This document shows positions 56,387 through 64,000 of a stretch of DNA of 64,000 nt, in pieces. The position numbers were made by a program, and so were the translations under genes. Under the pieces are notes generated by a model. It was not told where the DNA came from. It saw nothing but the letters and a program-made list of their open reading frames with translations, and did no database searches. The stretch's first letter is position 1; each line of letters begins with the position of its first letter. Source of the DNA: [Phialemoniopsis] sp. UDSM-2020 (lineage: Eukaryota > Ascomycota > Sordariomycetes > Thyridiales > Thyridiaceae); NCBI GenBank assembly GCA_018873225.1, contig JAEILZ010000002.1:1364001-1428000 (forward strand), given 5' to 3'.

Positions 56387-56906
56387 GGTCGGGCTATCGC
56401 TGCTCACTTGGCCCACCGCCATACCTCTGCGCCGCGTTGCTTCTGGCCCTGGGTAAAGTAGACAAGGCGAGGGAGGGGGAGGGGGAGGTTGCGATAATAT
56501 GTGACGAGCTGCCCGGAGAGGTCGAGTTTGTTGTGCGCGGCGACCGAGACTTGGTCGACGAATGATTGATCGACCGATTGACTGATGGATTTGATTGCCC
56601 CAGGGCGCCAAGACCCTACCAGCTTTAGTGAGGTCCCTCGCTAATCCCATTTGTCAGCGCCAAGTTACAGTGAGCCCTGGAGGCCACACCAGTGCTATCG
56701 GCTGTCAAACATTAGCGCTCCATGTGCCGAACGGCCCCCGTTTAAAATTTCACTGGCCCGGGCTGGCCTCAATTTATAACATGACATCACGAGACCCGAC
56801 CACCACAATACCTTACTACTTTACCTAAAAGGAGGTACCGTATGCTCTCGTCAGTTGATCGTTGGGTACCTCGGAGAGCTGCAATTGTAGGCGTATAGCA
56901 GTGACG
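56387..56906. promoter_or_regulatory. Divergent promoter, ERV1 and HEM4
   Basis: 520 bases between two divergent starts. It contains a GGGAGG-repeat stretch at 56470-56488. Both neighbours serve mitochondrial or haem metabolism, so shared control is plausible. Confidence 0.45.
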
Positions 56907-57848
56907 ATGAGCCCCCCGAGTCTGAGCAGCAGCAGCAGCAGGATACCTGTCCTCCTACTCAAGACCAAGTCAAGCCCCAGCGACGCCTATGAAGAGCTCT
57001 TCACCTCGCAGCAGCAGGATGGCTTCGACTTCGAGCCCATGTTTGTTCCTGTTCTCGAGCATAGTTTCCGCGATGCCGAGATGAAGGTGGTGGCCGGGCT
57101 GCTGCGGACCGGCGAGATCGGCAGCAGCCCCGAGGCCTCGTACGGCGGCATGGTCTTCACGTCGCAGCGGGCCGTCGAGGCCTTCTCAAGACTGGTCCAG
57201 GAGACGCCGGCGGGTGACCCCTGTCGACGCGCTCTGAGCGAGGTCCCCATCTACAGCGTGGGCCCGGCCACCACGAGGGCTCTCAGGGCTGTGATGCAGG
57301 AACCGTCACTACAAGTGTTTGGCGAGGAGACAGGCAATGGCGAGACATTGGCCCCCTTTATCATGCAGCACTATGGGCAGTGGTATCAAGACAGGTTGCC
57401 CAAGCCCCCACTGCTGTTCTTGGTAGGGGAGCAGAGGCGAGACATCATCCCGCGAACACTCATGAGCGAAGCTCTGGCCGAGCAGGAGAGGATCCGGGTC
57501 GACGAGGTCATTATCTACGGGACCGGTGTGATGGAATCATTCAAAGAGGACTTTGAGCAGGTGTTGAGATCGACCCAGGATCGCACGCGGAGATGGGTCG
57601 TGGTCTTCTCTCCGACAGGCTGCGACAGCATGCTGCAGCGCATGGGGTTGCTGGATGCCGAGACGGGCGAGGCCAGGTCGAGACAAGGGCAGCTATCGTC
57701 GACCTTTGTCGCCACGATAGGGCCTACGACGCGGCAACATCTCAACTCGTTTGGGTTCGAGCCCGAGGTCTGTGCCGAGCAACCCAGCCCACAAGGTGTG
57801 AAGGATGGAATTGTTAGGTATCTGCTAGCATTAAGAAGCAACCCTTAA
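56907..57848 (+). CDS. HEM4: Uroporphyrinogen-III synthase
   Basis: Single exon, 313 residues. HemD/Hem4 closes hydroxymethylbilane into uroporphyrinogen III with inversion of ring D, in the cytosolic part of haem synthesis. After a poly-Ser N-terminus the protein shows VLLLKTKSS, FEPMFVPVLEHSF, YGGMVFTSQRAVEAFSRLVQ, VPIYSVGPATTRALR, PPLLFLVGEQRRDIIPRTL, VDEVIIYGT, WVVVFSPTGCDSML and VATIGPTTRQHLNSFGFEPE then VCAEQPSPQGVKDGI, which is the family order of two alpha/beta domains. The frame is open from 56862, but the first ATG is at 56907. Confidence 0.93.
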   Translation: MSPPSLSSSSSRIPVLLLKTKSSPSDAYEELFTSQQQDGFDFEPMFVPVLEHSFRDAEMKVVAGLLRTGEIGSSPEASYGGMVFTSQRAVEAFSRLVQETPAGDPCRRALSEVPIYSVGPATTRALRAVMQEPSLQVFGEETGNGETLAPFIMQHYGQWYQDRLPKPPLLFLVGEQRRDIIPRTLMSEALAEQERIRVDEVIIYGTGVMESFKEDFEQVLRSTQDRTRRWVVVFSPTGCDSMLQRMGLLDAETGEARSRQGQLSSTFVATIGPTTRQHLNSFGFEPEVCAEQPSPQGVKDGIVRYLLALRSNP

Positions 57849-58586
57849 AACCTGAACTGGAACACTTGAGGATCCCTCTGCAATGGCTGTCTTATCTAAG
57901 CACTAGATACTATCTGTAAAGTCATTGAACAAGTTTGATCTGTTATCAAGATCTGTATCTATCCGTATATATATGTGTGTGTGTGTGTAGGTATACAAGT
58001 GTGTGCACCCAAAGAAACAGGGGTGGGTGGTCTGTGTCTAGGTACCTACCTAGGTAGGTACTTACGTCGTTACATGCCAAGCATGTGTGGTACTTTACCT
58101 GGGTGCCAGCCCTGCCCAGCCCTGCCAGCCACCGCCTTCAAGGTACTNNNNNNNNNNCCCGCCCCCCCCCCCCCCCCCCCCCCGCCTCCATATAAAGGTA
58201 CTTTAGGTATGAACCTAAATCGTACGAAGTAGGCAAGGTAGCTACTTTACTTGTAAGACACACGATCATCCACAGTGTCATCTACTTGGTACAACAACAA
58301 TTCCCATCGTCAGCGCAACGTCTACCTGGCTGGCCGCCGTCTTCTGCAAACCAGCAAGTACCTCAAATCCGGTATTCAAAGCTTCATGCCTCTTCTTTTC
58401 CTCTCCGGCCCGCCTTGGAGCCTTGTCAGGCTGCCGAGTTCTGTTGAACAAACACTGGTTTAACGCACCCAAGTGGATGCTCCGTGACAGCCACGCACGC
58501 ACAGGCAACCCCGTTGTCGATCACCACAAGTGTATTGAAACGGTCTTTGGTACCGAGTACAAGTAGTCAACTTCAAAAAGAACACA
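57849..58586. other. HEM4 3' flank and OXR1 upstream region, with assembly gap
   Basis: 738 bases. A TG microsatellite lies around 57972-57990, and a dense GTACCTA-type palindrome cluster at 58038-58064. Ten Ns occur at 58148-58157, followed by CCCG and 22 Cs. OXR1 promoter elements cannot be judged across the gap. Confidence 0.45.
58148..58157. other. Assembly gap (10 Ns) next to a poly-C run
   Basis: Ten N bases, then CCCG and 22 Cs at 58162-58183. The gap size is probably a placeholder. Confidence 0.98.
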
Positions 58587-59754
58587 ATGAGCCACCACCA
58601 CAGCCGTACCCCTTCCGGTCGCGACTCCCTCTGCTCCCCGCCCGAGTCCGGTGTAGCCACGCCCTCATCTCCCTCCGCCAGCTCCTCCTTCATATCCGGC
58701 TCCATCTACAGCGCCTTTGGCGGGCTCATGCGCCGCTTCTCGTCCGATCCAGCTACCGGAAATCTCGTCTCCTCCCCCCCTCCCCATTCCAATTCGCACA
58801 TGGCGCATGGCAACGACGGCGTCGCGGGCGTCTATACCCCGCCTATCAACAGGACGGCCTCGCCCATGCAGCCTCCGCCGCTGGACCCTGTCATCCTCAA
58901 CGGCTTCCGAGACGAGACGCCTGCCACCGCGAGGCTGCTGTCCGCCCCCGTCGCCGAGGAGATCCGCATCATGGTGCCCGAGAGGCTACGCATCGAGGAG
59001 GACTGGCATCTGGTATATAGCCTCGACCAGGACGGTGCCAGCCTGGCCACCCTCTATGAAAAGTGCGGTGTCTACACGGGCAAGAGGGGGGGCTTTGTTC
59101 TGGTCGTCAGAGACGACGAGGGAGGGGTAAGCAACAGCCCGAAATTTACAAGGCATATGCCTGTCTCTGCACACATTTCCCTGACCAGCCCTGCGTATAT
59201 AGACCTTTGGGGCCTACCTTTCCGAAGCGCCGCATATATCGCCGCACTACTTTGGCACTGGCGAGTGCTTCCTGTGGCGTGCCTCCCTCATGGCCAGCCT
59301 GCCGCCTCCGCCGTCAGCCGACACGACCGACCTGACGGGCCGCTCCACCACCATCGCAGCATCGACGCCGTCACTCATCCCCGACCTAGAGGATGTTCCC
59401 CCGGCCGATATGTCACGATCCACGCCAGCCCTGGCGGTCTCGCCGGTTGCCGCTGCAGATCAGCACGCCCACCCCTCCCGTCATCTTCGACAACCGCCGC
59501 CGCCGCCCTCGCCATCGATACGCTTCAAGGCCTTCCCCTACAGCGGCGTCAACGAGTACTATGCCTACTGCGAGCAGCACTGGCTCAGCGTCGGTGCTGG
59601 TGATGGCAAGTACGGTCTGTGGCTCGATGACGGGCTTGAGCGCGGCGTCAGCTCCACCTGCCTCACCTTTGGCAACGAGCCGCTGAGCGACCAGGGCGAG
59701 AAGTTCGGCGTACTCGGCGTCGAGGTCTGGGTCATTGGCGCCAAGGACCGCTGA
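58587..59754 (+). CDS. OXR1: TLDc-domain protein, oxidation resistance 1 (OXR1)
   Basis: Two exons, 58587-59126 and 59203-59754, give 363 residues. OXR1-type TLDc proteins bind the V-ATPase and promote its disassembly, and they protect against oxidative stress. The first 130 residues are Ser/Pro-rich. The TLDc domain includes LPERLRIEEDWHLVYSLDQD-like sequence (MVPERLRIEEDWHLVYSLDQ), GASLATLYEKC, GGFVLVVRDDEGG / TFGAYLSEAP, HYFGTGECFLWRASL, FKAFPYSGVNEYYAYCEQHW, GKYGLWLDDGLERGVSSTCL and FGNEPLSDQGEKFGVLGVEV then WVIG. A low-complexity insert (about residues 210-295) splits the domain, as in other fungal OXR1 proteins. Without splicing the frame reaches a stop near 59603; the 76-base intron restores the domain. 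Confidence 0.9.
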
Positions 59755-60693
59755 GGGACTCGGGACAAGTCACGGCGACTCTAGTCTTTGCTATATTTGA
59801 CGCCCCAACTCAGTCGGGCGTGAGGCCCTGGATGAATGCCCTGGCGGCCTATCCAGATCACTCGAGCAGCAAAGTGGCACAGTGTCCAGACGACGCCCGC
59901 AGGAGGCCACTCGCTACAGAGCTCTCTCGCCGGCTACCAGGCATTCGCCTCCTTCAAGATGCCGGTCCCTGGGATAGCAACGCTTCTGTGGCCCACGGAT
60001 GGGGGCATAGAAAGAAGAGGGACATGCTTTTTCGTCGTCGGTCAAACCCCTCTCCCTGCCTGGTTCATTCTCCTTGCAACATGGCTTAGGGAGCTGCTGC
60101 ATGATCTATCTACTCTTCATGCCCCCCTTGCGATCCTGATTAGAGCAGGAAGGTCCGGCGTCAAAGTCGGAAATGATCAGTCATGGCTAGGTACTTGCCA
60201 ATGATTTGGACCCTCATGACACTTGTAACTACACATAGCTGTTGCTACCGATGCTTCCTTGGTAGGCCGCAGTACCCGTGACAACATCAGCATACACTCC
60301 CATCCAAAAAAAAAATCAAGAAAATTTCCCTTGCTTTATTCCAGGTGTAGTGTCGGTGCTCTCATCTGAGTAGACGTAGACAAAGAGAGTCGTTTACATG
60401 ATGTCTATAGAGATCGAGAAGACCACTGAGCCCTACTACTCGGAGACGCTCCCAAACGGGGCGGTGTGCAGTAAATATCGACTTTGACATGAGAAAAGCA
60501 CCACTGTCATATCGCTCCCACTACCTGACATTGGCCCCCTTGACCACCAAAAGTTCTCTGTTTTCCACGCCCTTCTTCCGGATATCGCGGTCCTTGCATC
60601 ATATCATGGCCTCATCCTCCAGAGTGCTCTGACCTGAGTCTCATCGTTGGTGACCTTCGTGCCCGCTGCGGACAGCCGTCTCAGAAGATATAC
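59755..60693. other. Convergent intergenic region, OXR1 and MAP kinase
   Basis: 939 bases holding two 3' ends, with an A run at 60306-60315. Short open frames only, none with protein-like features. No RNA gene recognised. Confidence 0.4.
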
Positions 60694-61988
<1,295 letters not shown>

Positions 61989-63334
61989 TGTGGGTAGGGC
62001 TCGATAGCGATTGGCTGGGCGCTGGCAAGGTAGGCGACTAGGGCATGTGTCTTGTTAATATGCTTCCTTGCTGAACCTGGAGCCCAGTAGGAACTAGAGC
62101 ATGAGAGAAACGAACCCGGCAGTGGCGTGGAGGAGCCCAAGATCTTGGGTGGATGTAGTTGGATCGCCGAGACACAGTGGCGCGTCTGGACCAGCTGCTG
62201 GACAGTCGTCCGCGGGTCGGCCGGCCGATTTCTCAACACAGGAGATAGGTCCGCGAAGAGCTCGGTCTCGAGTGTCAAGGTGCTACTTCAATATGGCTGT
62301 CGGTAGGTAGCGAGGCACCCCAGCCAAGTATTCTATTGCTCAGGTGGGCGCGAGGGACTGGGACCTGAGGGCTTCGAGTTCCTAACGCTAAGTGCGAGGG
62401 CGATTCAAAGTCAGTTATGAAAACCGTGGCGGCGAATAAAGAAAAGAAGCAGCAAAAAGTCAGGATTGACAGCAGCAGGTTGGGACCAAGAGAAAGCAAG
62501 ATTAGAGCTTTGTGAGACGTGTGGGCTGGTCCCCTGGATAGTACTGGTCCCTATATGCCAGGTTGGTGTGACCTAGCTGCTCTCTGGTCGCCCGATGGAA
62601 CCTGGTTCACTCGCAAACAGGTCGTCGCTTTGTCTTTGTGAGGCGGCAAGGGGGATCTCCTGAAAGTCGTCGCAACCAGAATGTTCAGACGATCGCAATC
62701 GCTGCAGGGGGGGTTCTTGACAGCGGCTACTAGCGAAGCTTCGAGAAGGTGAAGAGATACCCGGTGTTGGAGTGCAGCCCAGGCTGGCAGAGCAAAATGC
62801 GAAACTCGTTTCCCTCAGAACCCTGGACGCAAGTGTTGTAGCCCGCTTGATGAGTTGTCGGAGTGGGCTCAGACGTGGCCGAAGGAGCCCGGATGGGATG
62901 GTGAGGCAGTTGAGTAACGGGTCCCATGGGTGGCATCTGAGGTTCGGTTGCGGAGCTTGCCTGTATGATCTTCGGAGGGAAGACGTTTGGAAGGCGGTGG
63001 GGTCGGTAAGGGGTCGGTGATGCAGCGCGGCGCGAGGCACGGCAACGGGTGATAGAAACAGATAACGGCAATGGAGAGAGTACCAACCTTTGGAGTGTCG
63101 CAGAACAGTTGGACTGCGCAGAATGTCGGATATCGAATGTCAGCTGTCGTGGTCGTTTGAGGTTCCTGCGAGACCAAGAGAGGCAAGCCACGGGTTTTGA
63201 GCCGTTGAAGAAGTGTGTGTTTTGGCTTGGGAGGGAAAAGAGAGGCGGGGTGTGGTTAACTTGCAGAGAAAGAGGGGAGAAAAGGGACTAGAAGAGGCAA
63301 GGTAAGGCAAGGCAAGGCAGGGAAAAGTAAGGTA

Positions 63335-63386
63335 GAGGAGGAGGAGGAGGAGGAGGAGGAGGAGGAGGAGGAGGAGGAGGAGGAGG
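63335..63386. repeat. Trinucleotide repeat (GAG/TCC)n, about 17 copies
   Basis: Perfect GAG repeat on the plus strand, TCC on the MAP kinase strand, about 1.35 kb upstream of the kinase start. It lies in a purine-rich block of about 200 bases. Confidence 0.9.
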
Positions 63387-63785
63387 ATCCAGACACCAGA
63401 GGAGGCGGTATTCTAAGGTCTTGTAGAAGGGGGGAAGGGGGGGAGAGAGAGCGGGGTGGAGGGATACATTGAAGAGGTACTCTCCTCCGTGAAGAAAAGT
63501 AAGGTACCTTCGTCCCTGGCAGCTCTTTGCGGGTGGGGGTGGGTAGGTACATGCAAGACCACAAAACTGATCAAATTCAAGAGCGCGTGCCCTGTCATAC
63601 CTGGATTAACTACTTAAAAATCTACCTGAATTTGCTTCAGGTCAAGTGTCTCCTCAAGTAATCTAAGCAACTATTTTACATGAAAGTGCTTCTTCTTGAA
63701 TGGATTGTCAAGGGCAAATCGGAAGTACCTGGAGCTGGCTTGGCTGGCTAGACCCGGGAACTAATATAATGGCGACCTACCACCC

Positions 63786-63805
63786 AAGTACCTAGGTAGG
63801 TACTT
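63786..63805. repeat. Palindromic GTACCTA-type element
   Basis: AAGTACCTA and its inverse complement TAGGTACTT separated by GG. Related sequence occurs at many other intergenic sites in the window (for example 58038-58064, 22909-22938, 23147-23175, 38321-38350 and 39131-39146). Confidence 0.6.
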
Positions 63806-64000
63806 TAGGGGACGAGTGTCACGGGAAGCCACTAAGCTTCAGAGACCCGAGGGCCGCTAGGGCACTCCCTCTCCCTAACGTGCGAGACGTGCTAAATTGC
63901 AGCCGGAAAGGGCCCAAAAAGCGGGACCCAGTGTTTCCATTTCTGAACCAGGGGTCATAGCGGCGGGGTCAACTCCATCCATCAATCTCTCCATCTTGTC

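Larger units (their letters stand above)
61989..64000. promoter_or_regulatory. 2 kb upstream of the MAP kinase gene
   Basis: No gene recognised up to the window end. On the minus strand the region is pyrimidine-rich between about 63250 and 63500, as in a leader or promoter. It contains a GGA trinucleotide repeat at 63335-63386 and a near-perfect palindrome at 63786-63805. Open frames of 60-190 residues here lack motifs, and some are only Ser homopolymers translated from the repeat. Confidence 0.4.

Overview
This window is a gene-dense stretch of nuclear DNA from a filamentous ascomycete, most likely a Sordariomycete. The protein-coding genes are typical of that group: a TEY MAP kinase of the Pmk1/Fus3 type, a cytochrome b5-fused sphingolipid desaturase, a fungal augmin subunit and a Pezizomycotina-type Gbp2 RNA-binding protein. 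Introns are mostly 50-90 bases, with GTATGT/GTAAGT-type donors and CTRAC branch points. I see no transposon, no rRNA or tRNA gene, no CRISPR, and no AT-rich blocks that would suggest RIP.

Layout from left to right: the 3' end of the NatC N-acetyltransferase gene (13-411); a DUF1917 gene head to head with the diphthine methylesterase gene DPH7 (649-3766); a delta-8 sphingolipid desaturase (4282-6078); about 7 kb that holds only one recognisable gene, for a 62-residue protein (10038-10295); VAC14 (13258-16669); HAUS1-like augmin head to head with an ER DnaJ/TPR chaperone (16783-19772); mitoferrin (21028-22444); dihydrolipoamide dehydrogenase (24651-26499); NOM1/SGD1 head to head with SRP14 (27171-30764); a three-RRM Gbp2-like protein whose gene runs from 32357 to 35905; COQ9 (39383-40359); SMC6 head to head with ecdysoneless/SGT1 (40657-47030); an APH-like protein (47163-48770); TAN1 (50938-52221); pyruvate decarboxylase (52666-54542); ERV1 head to head with HEM4 (55773-57848); an OXR1/TLDc protein (58587-59754); and a Pmk1-type MAP kinase (60694-61988) with 2 kb of upstream DNA. 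A run of Ns at 58148-58157 is an assembly gap.

The genes are mostly conserved housekeeping genes and form no pathway cluster. Several serve mitochondria (mitoferrin, LPD1, COQ9, ERV1, with HEM4 in haem synthesis). Others serve translation or RNA (DPH7, NOM1, SRP14, TAN1, Gbp2-like). I rebuilt introns by hand. All multi-exon models keep reading frame across every junction (51 introns in total), but none has been tested against transcripts.

I did not find a convincing new multi-gene system. The most interesting items are: the 5' architecture of the Gbp2-like gene (a first coding exon of only ATGG, introns of 1026 and 514 bases, and an 8-base microexon inside RRM1); a repeated use of AAG 3' splice sites; an iron-GATA-type site upstream of mitoferrin; a possibly degenerate APH-like enzyme; the gene-poor 7 kb around the 62-residue protein; and a dispersed GTACCTA-type palindromic motif confined to intergenic DNA.
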